A DNA stretch of 64,000 bases, from the NCBI RefSeq assembly GCF_016862955.1, contig NZ_BONY01000026.1:1-64000 (forward strand), written 5' to 3'. The DNA is from Rhizocola hellebori. Lineage in GTDB: Bacteria > Actinomycetota > Actinomycetes > Mycobacteriales > Micromonosporaceae. A program made the position numbers and the translations under genes. The notes beneath the pieces were generated by a model, which saw nothing but the letters and a program-made list of their open reading frames with translations, was not told the DNA's origin and did no database searches. This document shows positions 27,811 through 36,635 of this stretch, piece after piece; the stretch's first letter is position 1, and each line of letters begins with the position of its first letter.

Positions 27811-29127
27811 CTAACCAAAAGACCCACGAACGGCCGGATACAGATCTTCGGACGGGGGACTCCAGCTCGCGGCCGCCGCATCCACCTGGTCACCTGAACG
27901 AATGTCCTTGACTGTGTCACCTTCCGGTGACGGGAACCAGACGAACGGTATGCCCCGGCGCTCCGCAAAGCGGATCTGTTTGCCGAACTTCGCCGCCGCC
28001 GGGGCCACCTCGGTGGCGATCCCCCGCGCCCGCAGCGCCGCCGCGATGCGGTCGGCCGCCGGGCGATCCTCCTCGGCGGGCAGCGCCACCAGCACACAGG
28101 TGGGCACCGAGCGGCTCACCTGCAGCGCGTCGCGCCCGAACAGCACCCCCACCAGCCGGGTCACCCCCAGCGAGATGCCCACCCCAGGAAAGGTTTCCTT
28201 GCCCGAGCTGGCCAGGTTGTCATAGCGCCCGCCCGAGCAGATCGAACCCGACTTCTCGAAGCCGACCAGCTGCGTCTCGTAGACCGTGCCGGTGTAGTAA
28301 TCGAGCCCGCGCGCGATCTTCAGCTCCGCGAAACAGATCCCGGGCGCGTGTGCCCGCGCCGTCTCCACCACGTTGACCAGCTCCGCCAGGCCCTCCGTCA
28401 ACAGCGGATCGGTGACCCCCAGCTTCTCCACCAGCTCGACGAAGGAGGCGTCGGGAGTGGAGATCTCAGCCAGCGCCAGCGCCAGCTTGGCCTGCGCCTC
28501 GGTCGCGCCGAGGGAAGCCAGCTCCGCGGCCACACCGGCCGGCCCGATCTTGTCGATCTTGTCGACGATGCGGATCGCCTCATCCTGATCATCGATGCCC
28601 AGCCCGCGATAGAAGCCTTGCAGCACCTTGCGGTTGTTGACCTGGATCCGGATCTTCGGGATCGGCAAGCCGCCCAGCACATCCGCGATGATCAGCGGCA
28701 ACTCGGCCTCGTAGTGGCTGGGCAGCGTGTCGCGATCGACGATGTCGATATCGGCCTGCAGGAACTCGCGATATCGCCCCTCCTGCGGGCGCTCTCCCCG
28801 CCAGCACTTCTGAATCTGATAGCGCCGGAACGGGAACTGCAGCTTGCCCGCGTTCTCCAGCACGAAGCGGGCAAACGGGACGGTCAGATCGAAGTGCAGG
28901 CCAAGCGTGCTGTCGGAGCTGTCCTTCTCGTCAGCCTGCAACCTGCGCAATAGGTAAACCTCTTTGGACGTCTCGCCTTTGCGCAGCAATTGATCCAGCG
29001 GCTCCACGGCCCGCGTCTCCAATGGCGCGAAACCATAAAGCTCGAAAGTCCGCCGAGCGCGGTCGATGATCGTCTGCTCGATAATTCGCTGCGCCGGCAT
29101 CCACTCTGGAAACCCAGAAATAGCCAT
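27811..29127 (-). CDS. hisS: Histidyl-tRNA synthetase
   Basis: A 438-residue class II synthetase charging tRNA-His. HFDLTVPFARFV is motif-like, RRYQIQKCWRGERPQEGRYREF is motif 2, and RGLDYYTGTVYE is the histidine A box. The C-terminal anticodon-binding domain contains CVLVALPAEEDR. The ATG at 29127 has AGGGG 9 nt upstream. It starts 30 bp after the stop of the metallo-hydrolase gene, as in mycobacteria. Confidence 0.96.
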   Translation of the reverse strand: MAISGFPEWMPAQRIIEQTIIDRARRTFELYGFAPLETRAVEPLDQLLRKGETSKEVYLLRRLQADEKDSSDSTLGLHFDLTVPFARFVLENAGKLQFPFRRYQIQKCWRGERPQEGRYREFLQADIDIVDRDTLPSHYEAELPLIIADVLGGLPIPKIRIQVNNRKVLQGFYRGLGIDDQDEAIRIVDKIDKIGPAGVAAELASLGATEAQAKLALALAEISTPDASFVELVEKLGVTDPLLTEGLAELVNVVETARAHAPGICFAELKIARGLDYYTGTVYETQLVGFEKSGSICSGGRYDNLASSGKETFPGVGISLGVTRLVGVLFGRDALQVSRSVPTCVLVALPAEEDRPAADRIAAALRARGIATEVAPAAAKFGKQIRFAERRGIPFVWFPSPEGDTVKDIRSGDQVDAAAASWSPPSEDLYPAVRGSFG

Positions 29128-29157
29128 TATCTGGTACCCCTAAAATGTCTTTGAAAT

Positions 29158-29841
29158 TCAGTGACCGCGCTGAGGCGAGGAACCCATCGCCTCGCGCAGG
29201 AAAGGATTGTGAGCCCGCTCGCGGGCAATCGAAGTCTGCGGGCCGTGGCCGGGCAGAACGACCGTCTCGTCAGGCAGGGTCAGCACCTTGTCGCGCAAAC
29301 TCGCCATCATCTCGCTCAGGTCGCCGCCAGGCAGGTCGGTGCGGCCAATGCTGTCGCGAAAGAGCACGTCGCCGGAGAAACACAACGGCTCTTGCGAGGT
29401 CGACAGCCGGAACATCACCGACCCGCCGGTATGGCCCGGCGCATGGTCAACCAAGATCGACAGACCGGCGATCTCCAGCACAATCCCGTCGGTCATCTCG
29501 GCGATCTCGTCGGGCTCGCTCCACTCCAGCCCGCCGAACATGGCACGGGTGTCGATCGACATGGCCTTGGTGGGATCGGCGAGCATCTCGCGGTCGCGGG
29601 GGTGGATGTAGGCGGTGACGCCACGCGCCTTGCAGACCGGGGTCACCGAAAAGGTGTGGTCCAGATGGCCGTGGGTCAGCAGGACCGCGGCGGGGTGCAG
29701 CCGATGCTCGGTCAGCACCGAGTCAAGCTGGTCAATGACCCCGATGCCCGGATCGACCACCACACACTGCTCTCCCGGACCGCTGGCGACCACGAAACAA
29801 TTCGTTCCGAAGGCCTGCGCCGGAAAGCCCACGACCAGCAA
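29158..29841 (-). CDS. Metallo-beta-lactamase-fold hydrolase (glyoxalase II-like)
   Basis: A 227-residue hydrolase counted from a TTG at 29841. Zinc ligands appear in THGHLDH, in DHAPGHTGGS, in FSGDVLF and in LPGHGPQT, the complete binuclear set. A hydroxyacylglutathione-hydrolase-like thioesterase action is usual for the family; mycothiol would replace glutathione here (inference). The TTG gives the family N-terminus LVVGFPAQAFGTNCFVV and has AAAGAGGTG upstream; another TTG lies at 29883. It precedes hisS. Confidence 0.9.
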   Translation of the reverse strand: MLVVGFPAQAFGTNCFVVASGPGEQCVVVDPGIGVIDQLDSVLTEHRLHPAAVLLTHGHLDHTFSVTPVCKARGVTAYIHPRDREMLADPTKAMSIDTRAMFGGLEWSEPDEIAEMTDGIVLEIAGLSILVDHAPGHTGGSVMFRLSTSQEPLCFSGDVLFRDSIGRTDLPGGDLSEMMASLRDKVLTLPDETVVLPGHGPQTSIARERAHNPFLREAMGSSPQRGH

Positions 29842-30033
29842 CTCACACCTCTTTCTCAGTGTCCCAGTGAGCCTAATGCTCAATAGTCGGTCACAGTTGG
29901 TAGGCGGGCGTACCTAATTCCCATCCTTTGCCCGTACACTCGCTCGGGCGTGTGACATGGGTTATGCGCCGACTCAAATGTGTGATGGACGACACGTCAA
30001 TTGGACGCGGTCGACGGTGACAGGAGGACACGG

Positions 30034-30978
30034 GTGGCTACCAGCAATACCCGTCTGCGCAAACTCGCGCGTGCCAAGCTTGACCGGCAGCTGGCCCGGC
30101 GTGCGGAGAAGGAACGCCGACAGCGGCAGATCCGCGCCGCAGCGGCGGGTGTCCTCACCCTGGCCCTGCTTGTGCTGGGCGGCATGTGGATCGGCGGGGT
30201 CTTCGACAAGGAGCCTGCTCCGCTCGAGGCCGCTCCCGACTGCAGCTGGACAGAGCAGGACACGGCAGCCAACACCAACCTCAAGGCCGTCGGCACCCCG
30301 GCCAAGACCGGCATCGCCAAGACCGGCACCTCGACCATGGCGGTCGCGCTCAAGAGCGGCGACACCAGCGGCAACGTGACCGTCCAGCTCAACAACGAGC
30401 TGGCCAAGTGCGGCTCGGCCGCGCTGAGCTACCTGGCCGCCCGCAACTTCTACGGCGAAACCAAGTGCCACGAGCTGACCCACGCCGAGGGCAGCTTCGC
30501 CCTGCGCTGCGGCGACCCGTCCGAGACCGGCAACGGCGGCGCTGCCTTCACCTGGTACCCGGAGAACGTGCCCCCGTCCGCGACCGACCCGAGCGCGTCG
30601 CCCGCGCCAACCGCCTCCCCGGCCGCGTCGGCCTCGCCGACCCCGGCGGCTTCGGCGCCTCCCGCTGCTCCCCGGTACCCGGCCGGCACCGTGGCCATGG
30701 CCAACGGCCTCTACGGCAGCCAGTTCCTGATCTTCTACAAGGACTCCACGCTTGACGCCAACTACTCGGTCGTCGGCCGGGTGACCTCCGGCCTGGACCT
30801 GGTCACCAAGATCGCCGACGCGGGCACCGTGCCAAACAGCAGTGGCGTGGATACAAAGCCCAAGAATGATGTGATTATTCAGACGTTGACCGTCACCAGC
30901 GACACCCCGTCGCCGAACCCGTCGGTCGATCCCTCTGCGTCGCCCCAGTCGTCCCCGACGGCTACCCCAGCCAGTTGA
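30034..30978 (+). CDS. Degenerate membrane-anchored cyclophilin-like protein
   Basis: A 314-residue protein with a basic cytoplasmic tail, a transmembrane helix (about 35-56) and an outer cyclophilin-like domain. Compared with its neighbour at 31006, the catalytic-Arg motif CHRLV has become CHELT. A Ser/Pro/Ala-rich stretch of about 40 residues has replaced the central region, and the conserved GSQFFI reads GSQFLI. It is therefore probably not an active peptidyl-prolyl isomerase but may still bind peptides. A strong AGGAGG 6 nt upstream fixes the GTG at 30034. Tandem duplication with the next gene is clear. Confidence 0.85.
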   Translation: MATSNTRLRKLARAKLDRQLARRAEKERRQRQIRAAAAGVLTLALLVLGGMWIGGVFDKEPAPLEAAPDCSWTEQDTAANTNLKAVGTPAKTGIAKTGTSTMAVALKSGDTSGNVTVQLNNELAKCGSAALSYLAARNFYGETKCHELTHAEGSFALRCGDPSETGNGGAAFTWYPENVPPSATDPSASPAPTASPAASASPTPAASAPPAAPRYPAGTVAMANGLYGSQFLIFYKDSTLDANYSVVGRVTSGLDLVTKIADAGTVPNSSGVDTKPKNDVIIQTLTVTSDTPSPNPSVDPSASPQSSPTATPAS

Positions 30979-31005
30979 TCAGCACTTAGGTATGAGGAGA
31001 GCACC

Positions 31006-31818
31006 GTGAGTTCCACAATCCAGCGGGAGCGGGCGGCGGCCCGGGCCCGGCTCGAGCGCCAGATGGCAGAGAAGCTGGAGAAGGCCCGCGCGCGCAAGAA
31101 GCGCAGCGCGATCGCCGGAGCGGCTGCGGCGGTGCTGCTGGTGGCCGGCGGCGTCATCTGGGCCGTAGTCGCCATGGGCGACGACGACAAAGGCCCGGCA
31201 CTCGCCGACGGCGACGTCAGCTGCATGTGGACGCCCGACGACGCGCAGGCCAACCCAGACCTCAAGGAGGTCGGCGCGCCGCCGACCGGCAAGGCCCCCA
31301 ACACCGGCACCCAGACGATGACCATCACCACCAACCTGGGCGCCATCGATGTTGAGGTCAACACGGCGAAGGCGCCGTGCACCGCGCGCAGCATGACTTA
31401 CCTCGCCAGCAAGGGCTTCTTCGACAACACCAAGTGCCACCGGCTGGTCACCGACGGCATCAAGGTGTTGCAGTGCGGTGACCCGAGCGGCACCGGCCGC
31501 GGCGGCCCGACCTACAAGATGGCCGAGGAAAACCTGCCCAACTTCACCGACGACCTGAAGAACTACCCCAAGGGCACCATCGCGATGGCCAAGACTGACC
31601 AGCCGAGCAGCACCGGCAGCCAGTTCTTCATCGTGTGGGGCGACACCCCGCTGCCGGGCCAGTACACCGTGCTCGGCAAGGTGACCAAGGGACTGGACAT
31701 CGTCGAGAAGGTGGGTGCCGACGGCGCCCTGCCCGAGGACCCGACCACGGGCGCGACAGCACCCAAGACCGAGGTCATCATCAAGACCCTGACCGTCACC
31801 CCGCCCCAAGAGGGCTAG
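31006..31818 (+). CDS. Membrane-anchored cyclophilin-type peptidyl-prolyl isomerase
   Basis: A 270-residue protein: coiled, Arg/Lys-rich cytoplasmic N-terminus, one membrane helix (about 35-57), then a cyclophilin domain. It keeps the catalytic arginine in CHRLVTDGIKVLQCGDP, the GTIAMAKT strand, GSQFFIVWGDTPLPGQYTVL and the closing VTKGLDIVEKV. It probably catalyses proline isomerisation in secreted proteins. The GTG start follows GAGGAGAG. It ends in a clear intrinsic terminator and sits opposite rel, as the ppiB-type gene does in mycobacteria. Confidence 0.93.
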   Translation: MSSTIQRERAAARARLERQMAEKLEKARARKKRSAIAGAAAAVLLVAGGVIWAVVAMGDDDKGPALADGDVSCMWTPDDAQANPDLKEVGAPPTGKAPNTGTQTMTITTNLGAIDVEVNTAKAPCTARSMTYLASKGFFDNTKCHRLVTDGIKVLQCGDPSGTGRGGPTYKMAEENLPNFTDDLKNYPKGTIAMAKTDQPSSTGSQFFIVWGDTPLPGQYTVLGKVTKGLDIVEKVGADGALPEDPTTGATAPKTEVIIKTLTVTPPQEG

Positions 31819-31831
31819 GTTTGGCAGAACC

Positions 31832-31860
31832 GGGCGCGTCCGAAGGGACGCGCCCGTTTT
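31832..31860 (+). terminator. Intrinsic terminator of the cyclophilin genes
   Basis: A perfect 10-bp stem, GGGCGCGTCC (31832-31841) and GGACGCGCCC (31846-31855) around a GAAG loop, is followed by GTTTTCT on the plus strand. There is no T tract on the other side, so it serves the plus strand only. Confidence 0.9.
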
Positions 31861-34272
31861 CTATGCGCCTGAGGTGACCCGGTAGCAGTCCATGACGCCT
31901 TCCACTGTGCGCACCGCGTTGAGCAGGTGGCCCAGATGCTTGGGGTCGGCCATCTCGAAACTGAAGCGGCTCACCGCTATCCGGTCGCGGGTGGTGGTGA
32001 CCGTCGCGGACAGGATGTTGACCCGCTCCTCGGACAGCGCCCTGGTGATGTCGGCCAGCAGCTTGTGCCGGTCGAGCGCCTCCACCTGAATCGCGACGAG
32101 GAACATCGAACCGGCGGTGGGCTTCCAGGACACCTCCACCATGCGCTCGGCCTGCTGCTTCAACTCTTCGGAGTTGGTGCAGTCGTCCCGGTGCACGCTT
32201 ATGCCGCCGGAGCGCGTCATAAACCCGAAGATCGTGTCGCCTGGTACCGGAGTGCAGCATCGCGCCAGCTTGATCCAGACATTGGACACGCCCTTGACCT
32301 CGACCCCTGGGTCGTGCCCGGGTGCCCGGGTGCGGCTGGGCCGGGTCGGCACGGTGGTCTCGGAGATGTCCTCCAGTGCACCGTCCTCGCCGCCGTAGCC
32401 CGCGATGAGCCGCTGCACCACGGCCTGCGCCGACATCTGCCCCTCGCCGACCGCGGCGTAGAGCGACGTGATGTCGCCCAGGTGCAGCTCGCGCGCGATG
32501 GCGAGCAGGCCGCCCGCGGTCAGCAGCCGCTGCAGCGGAAGACCCTGGCGACGCATGGCCCGCGCCAGCATGTCCTTACCGGCGTCGATGGCTTCGTCGC
32601 GGCGTTCCTTGTTGAAGTACTGCCGGATCTTCGTCCTGGCCCGTGACGACTTGACGAAGCCGAGCCAGTCTTGGGTCGGGCCGGCCGTCTCCGACTTCGA
32701 CGTGAAGATCTCGACGACGTCGCCGTTGGACAGCACCGACTCCAGCGGAACCAGCTTGCTGTTGACCCGTGCCCCGATGCAGCGATGGCCCACCTCGGTG
32801 TGCACCGCATAGGCGAAGTCGACCGGTGTCGACCCGTTGGGCAGCGCGAGCACCTCGCCCTTGGGCGTGAAGACGAAGACTTCCTGGCTGGACAGGTCGT
32901 GACGCAGCGCGTCGAGGAACTCGCCGGGGTCGCTGGTCTCGCGCTGCCAGTCGAGCAGCTGGCGCAGCCAGGTCATGCCGTCGATGTGGCTGGACGGGCC
33001 GGCGACCGTGGACGCCTTGCCCTCCTTGTACTTCCAGTGCGCCGCGATGCCATATTCCGCGGTGCCGTGCATGGCGTGGGTGCGGATCTGCATCTCGACC
33101 GGCTTGCCGGTGGGCCCGATGACCGTCGTATGCAACGACTGGTAGAAGTTCATCTTGGGCATCGCGATGTAGTCCTTGAACCGCCCTGGCACGGGCTGCC
33201 AGGCGGCGTGGATGACGCCCAGCGCCGCGTAGCAATCGCGCACGGTGTCGACCAGGATCCGCACCCCGACGAGGTCGTAGATCTCGTTGAAGTCACGCCC
33301 TCGCACGATCATCTTCTGATAGATCGAGTAGAGGTGTTTCGGGCGGCCGGTGACCTTCGCCCCGATCTTCGCCGAACGCAGGTCGTCGAGGACCCGGTCG
33401 CAGACCTGGCGCAGGAGGTTGTCGCGCTGCGGCGTGTGCTCGCCGACCAGACGCTGAATCTCCTTGAAGCGCTTGGGGAACAGATGCGCGAAGGAGAGAT
33501 CTTCCAGCTCCCACTTCACCGTGTTCATACCGAGCCGGTGGGCAAGCGGCGCAAGGATTTCCAGCGTCTCGCGGGCCTTCTGCTCGCGCTTGGGCGGCGG
33601 GAGGAAGTTCAGCGTGCGCATGTTGTGCAGGCGGTCCGCGAGCTTGACGACGAGCACCCGCGGGTCCTTGGCGGTGGAGACCACCATCTTGCGGATCGTT
33701 TCGGCCTTCGCCGAATCGCCGAGCTTCACCTTGTCCAACTTGGTGACACCGTCTACTAAGAGGGCCACCTCCTCGCCGAAGTCGGCGCGCACCTGCTCGA
33801 GCGTGTACTCGGTGTCCTCGATGGTGTCGTGCAGCAGCGCAGCCACCAGAGTGGTGGTGTCCATGCCCAGGTCAGCCAGGATGCTCGCGACCGCCAGCGG
33901 GTGGGTGATGTATTCGTCACCGGACTTGCGGAACTGGCCGTCGTGCTGCTGGCGCGCGGTCTCGTAGGCCCGCTGCAACTGCCGGGTCTCGGCCTTGGGG
34001 TGCGCGGCCCGGTGCGCCTCGATGAGCGGCTGAAGCTCCTCGCTGATGCTGGCCGACTGCCAGGGCGCATTGAACCGGGACAATCGCGCTCTGACCCGCC
34101 TACCGGACCCGACAGCGCCGATAATGCCCATGCCGAGCCGGTCTGTCCCCGGCGCTGCGCGCACCTCGGGTGGCTGCTGTTCGGTGGCCTGCGACTCGGG
34201 CGGCGTCTCCGGCTCCTTGGCCACGGCCCTCGTCTCAGCAACGGTAGCCGTGGGACTGACTTCCTGAGACAC
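31861..34272 (-). CDS. rel: Bifunctional (p)ppGpp synthetase/hydrolase
   Basis: An 803-residue long RSH protein that makes and degrades the stringent-response alarmone. The hydrolase HD domain has [16 protein letters not shown] and the intact LLHDTIEDT (His148-Asp149), so hydrolysis should work. The synthetase domain has [17 protein letters not shown] and [19 protein letters not shown]. The TGS domain ([20 protein letters not shown]) and a C-terminal ACT domain ([21 protein letters not shown]) follow. The N-terminal 60 residues are an Ala/Pro/Glu-rich extension. AAGGAG lies 6 nt before the GTG. Confidence 0.96.
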   Translation of the reverse strand: MSQEVSPTATVAETRAVAKEPETPPESQATEQQPPEVRAAPGTDRLGMGIIGAVGSGRRVRARLSRFNAPWQSASISEELQPLIEAHRAAHPKAETRQLQRAYETARQQHDGQFRKSGDEYITHPLAVASILADLGMDTTTLVAALLHDTIEDTEYTLEQVRADFGEEVALLVDGVTKLDKVKLGDSAKAETIRKMVVSTAKDPRVLVVKLADRLHNMRTLNFLPPPKREQKARETLEILAPLAHRLGMNTVKWELEDLSFAHLFPKRFKEIQRLVGEHTPQRDNLLRQVCDRVLDDLRSAKIGAKVTGRPKHLYSIYQKMIVRGRDFNEIYDLVGVRILVDTVRDCYAALGVIHAAWQPVPGRFKDYIAMPKMNFYQSLHTTVIGPTGKPVEMQIRTHAMHGTAEYGIAAHWKYKEGKASTVAGPSSHIDGMTWLRQLLDWQRETSDPGEFLDALRHDLSSQEVFVFTPKGEVLALPNGSTPVDFAYAVHTEVGHRCIGARVNSKLVPLESVLSNGDVVEIFTSKSETAGPTQDWLGFVKSSRARTKIRQYFNKERRDEAIDAGKDMLARAMRRQGLPLQRLLTAGGLLAIARELHLGDITSLYAAVGEGQMSAQAVVQRLIAGYGGEDGALEDISETTVPTRPSRTRAPGHDPGVEVKGVSNVWIKLARCCTPVPGDTIFGFMTRSGGISVHRDDCTNSEELKQQAERMVEVSWKPTAGSMFLVAIQVEALDRHKLLADITRALSEERVNILSATVTTTRDRIAVSRFSFEMADPKHLGHLLNAVRTVEGVMDCYRVTSGA

Positions 34273-34373
34273 CGGCGCTCCTTAGCTTCTCGGATCAGCC
34301 CATGCTACCTGTCGCCAGACCAACCAGCGTCTTTGCTGGCCGCATGGACGACATTGGGACCGGCCGTTAAGCG

Positions 34374-34904
34374 TCACACGGTCATCAGAGCGTGGACCTC
34401 ACGGCCGGGCAAACGGGACCGGCCGTCCAGGAAACCCAGCTCCATAAGGACCACCAGACCGGCCACCACGCCGCCTGCCCGCTCCACCAGATCGAGCGTG
34501 GCCACCGCCGTTCCGCCTGTCGCGAGGACATCGTCGACGACCAGGACTCGCTCACCGGGCTTGAACGCGCCTTCGCTGACCTCCAAGGTCGCCTCGCCGT
34601 ATTCCAGGGCGTAGGAGACCGCATGCGCCACCCGTGGCAGTTTGCCCGCTTTGCGGATCGGCACCACCCCTGTTCCGCTGGCGTAAGCCACCGCCGCCGC
34701 CAGCACGAACCCGCGCGCCTCGATGCCCACCACGGCATCGAACTCCCCCGCGTAACGCGCCACGATGTCGTCGATCACGGTGCGGAAGGCTTCGCCATCG
34801 GCGAACAGCGGCGTGAGGTCTTTGAACACGATTCCGGGCTTGGGGAAGTCGGGCACATCCACCACGCGGTCGGCGATCATCTGCGCGATTGGCTCCACGG
34901 TCAC
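34374..34904 (-). CDS. apt: Adenine phosphoribosyltransferase
   Basis: A 176-residue purine-salvage enzyme joining adenine and PRPP to AMP. DFPKPGIVFKDLTPLF is the adenine-side signature, GIEARGFVLAAAVAY follows, and the PRPP-binding motif is VLVVDDVLATGGTA. The GTG start has TAGGCT 6 nt upstream and no Shine-Dalgarno, so it is probably leaderless. It lies between rel and the secDF genes, its usual place in actinobacteria. Confidence 0.95.
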   Translation of the reverse strand: MTVEPIAQMIADRVVDVPDFPKPGIVFKDLTPLFADGEAFRTVIDDIVARYAGEFDAVVGIEARGFVLAAAVAYASGTGVVPIRKAGKLPRVAHAVSYALEYGEATLEVSEGAFKPGERVLVVDDVLATGGTAVATLDLVERAGGVVAGLVVLMELGFLDGRSRLPGREVHALMTV

Positions 34905-34910
34905 CCGCTA

Positions 34911-34916
34911 AGCCTA
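34911..34916 (-). promoter_or_regulatory. Leaderless -10 element (TAGGCT) of apt
   Basis: On the minus strand TAGGCT is followed by 6 nt and the GTG at 34904. Confidence 0.5.
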
Positions 34917-35078
34917 ATGCCACCCCAAACCGCAACCACCCCACACCGCTCCCGCCCATCCCACCGCCAGCCCGCCGCCGCTGTGCGGTGTCGTGGTCTG
35001 CTGCCGCTGAGCGGTCTTGCTGCCTTCGCCGCTGCCCCAGATTGTCACGAGAAAGCGGAGGTGAGGTGTTGTTACGCA

Positions 35079-35149
35079 GCACCTTTGCTCTGCACCCATA
35101 GACGCACATTGACCATGAAATTGCGTCTATGGGTGCAGAGCAAAGGTGC
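35079..35149. repeat. Perfect 28-bp inverted repeat
   Basis: The left arm at 35079-35106 starts GCACCTTTGCTCTGCACCC. The right arm at 35122-35149 is its exact reverse complement. The spacer is 15 nt, and a partial ATT/AAT pair continues the stem. Outer GGAGGTG (about 35058-35064) and CACCTCC (about 35162-35168) are also complementary. The stem is too long and lacks T tracts for a typical terminator. A cruciform, a palindromic insertion or a small non-autonomous element are possibilities. Confidence 0.9.
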
Positions 35150-35244
35150 GCGGAAGGAAGACACCTCCCCCTGGTCGGGGGCGGAGCGCATTGCACGGTA
35201 CGGCGGCGACGTGGGCGCGGGGTTGGCGAGAGGGGGAGGCGCGC

Positions 35245-35308
35245 GAGAGGTGGGGCGGCGCGCGGCAGGGGTGGAGAGAGGTGGGGCGGCGCGCGCGGCA
35301 AGGGGTGG
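35245..35308 (+). repeat. Two tandem copies of a G-rich 31-33 bp sequence
   Basis: GAGAGGTGGGGCGGCGCGCG begins at 35245 and again at 35276 (period 31 bp). The copies differ by small indels, and the second runs directly into the G-tract cluster. Confidence 0.7.
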
Positions 35309-35329
35309 GGCGGGCAGGGCGGGGTGGGG
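35302..35329 (+). other. G-quadruplex-like G-tract cluster
   Basis: Six runs of three or four G are separated by single bases or CA (GGGG-T-GGGG-C-GGG-CA-GGG-C-GGGG-T-GGGG), which meets the usual pattern for an intramolecular quadruplex. It lies about 90 bp beyond the secF terminator on the plus strand. Confidence 0.6.
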
Positions 35330-35419
35330 TGGCGGCGCAGCCGCCGAGGGTGACTACGCACGGACATTCGTTGCCGCGCGGGAGCTTGCGGACAGCGACC
35401 ACGACGGGCCGGCGAATAT

Positions 35420-35458
35420 AAAAAAACGACCCCGACGCTCAAGAGAACGCCGGGGTCG
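35420..35458 (-). terminator. Intrinsic terminator of the yajC-secD-secF genes
   Basis: On the minus strand CGACCCCGGCG pairs with CGTCGGGGTCG (11 bp including one G-U) around a 10-nt loop and is followed by seven T. It begins 13 bp after the secF stop. Confidence 0.92.
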
Positions 35459-35471
35459 AAAAGTGTTGCGG

Positions 35472-36635
35472 CTAGCGGCGTTTGCCGCCGGGGCGCGCGG
35501 GGCGCACACCGGGCTTGGCTGCGCCCTTGGCGGCACCGCCGGACTTGGCCTGGACCGGCTTGGCACCGGTCTTCGGCGTGGCACCTGCCAGCGCAGGGGC
35601 GCCGACCGGCGACTTCTGGGCCGGGGTGTCCGCTGCCACCCTGGGCGCGGCCCGGCGGGCCAGAACGCGCTTGGTGTGGTTGGCGATCGCCGGCTCCATC
35701 TCCTTGAGCCACACCAGGAACGGGGTGGCGAAGAAGAGGGACGAGTAGACGGCCATGCCCATACCGATGAACAGCACCAGACCGAGGTCCTTCAGGGTGC
35801 CCGCGCCGAGCAGGCCGGCCCCGATGAACAGCAGACCACCGACCGGCAGCAGGGCCACCAGCGAGGTGTTGATGGACCGCATGAAGGTCTGGTTCAGCGC
35901 GAGGTTGGTGGCCTCGGCGTAGGTCTCGTTGCTCTTTCCGGTGATGCCGCGGGTGTTTTCCTGCACCTTGTCGAAGACCACGACGACGTCGTAGAGCGCG
36001 AAACCAAGGATGGTCAGGAAGCCGATGACGGTCGCGGGCGAGACCTCGAAGCCGACAATCGAGTAGACCGCCGCCGTAGCGATGAGGTTGAAGACCAGCG
36101 ACGCGACCGCGGCCACGGCCATGCGCCATTCGAAACGCACCGACAGGTAAGCGGTCACGGCCACCAGGAAGATGGCGAGCGACAGCAGGGCCTGGTTGGA
36201 CACCTGCTCGCCCCAGGAGGCGCTGACCCGGCTGCCGATGACGTCGTTGGGATCCAGCCCGAACTTCTCGGCGATGGCGTTGTGCACCTGAGTGGTCTCG
36301 GTGTCCGACAGGGTCGGGGTGCGCACCGAGTAGACCGCTCCGGTGCCGTCACCGATCTGCTGACCGGTCTGGATCTTGGCGTCGGGCTGAACCGCGTGCA
36401 CCGCGTCGGTGACCACCTGCTCGACCTGTGAAAGGCTGCCGACCTTCACCGGGACCTGGAACTCGTTGCCGCCAGAGAACTCGATGCCCGCCTTGAACCC
36501 GAAGATGATCAGGGCGAGGATCGAGACGGCGACGACGCCGCCGGCGACGCTGAACCAGAGCCGGCGCTTGCCGACGATGTTGAGGTTGGCCTCACCGCGA
36601 TAAAGCCGGTTGGCGATATTGCCGAAGTTGGCCAT
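35472..36635 (-). CDS. secF: Protein translocase subunit SecF
   Basis: A 387-residue membrane protein that, with SecD, uses the proton gradient to pull preproteins through SecYEG. It has six transmembrane helices. The signature FKAGIEFSGGNEFQV follows TM1, and TILGFALYDVVVVFDKVQEN and NQTFMRSINTSLVALLPV are the conserved membrane blocks. The C-terminal 70 residues form a Lys/Pro/Ala-rich basic tail typical of actinobacterial SecF. The start shares one base with the secD stop (TGATG). Confidence 0.95.
   Translation of the reverse strand: MANFGNIANRLYRGEANLNIVGKRRLWFSVAGGVVAVSILALIIFGFKAGIEFSGGNEFQVPVKVGSLSQVEQVVTDAVHAVQPDAKIQTGQQIGDGTGAVYSVRTPTLSDTETTQVHNAIAEKFGLDPNDVIGSRVSASWGEQVSNQALLSLAIFLVAVTAYLSVRFEWRMAVAAVASLVFNLIATAAVYSIVGFEVSPATVIGFLTILGFALYDVVVVFDKVQENTRGITGKSNETYAEATNLALNQTFMRSINTSLVALLPVGGLLFIGAGLLGAGTLKDLGLVLFIGMGMAVYSSLFFATPFLVWLKEMEPAIANHTKRVLARRAAPRVAADTPAQKSPVGAPALAGATPKTGAKPVQAKSGGAAKGAAKPGVRPARPGGKRR

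Larger units (their letters stand above)
34917..35419. other. Gene-free region between apt and secF
   Basis: No convincing gene lies here. Open frames exist in several phases because the DNA is poor in A/T, but they give low-complexity Arg/Pro/Gly peptides and cross the inverted repeat. The region holds a perfect 28-bp inverted repeat, two copies of a 31-33 bp G-rich sequence and a run of G tracts. Mycobacteria keep a lipoprotein gene between apt and secF; nothing like it is visible here. Confidence 0.6.

Noticed and set aside
34392-36431. Open frame crossing apt, the inverted repeat and secF on the plus strand
   Set aside because: It is antisense to two clear genes and low complexity between them.
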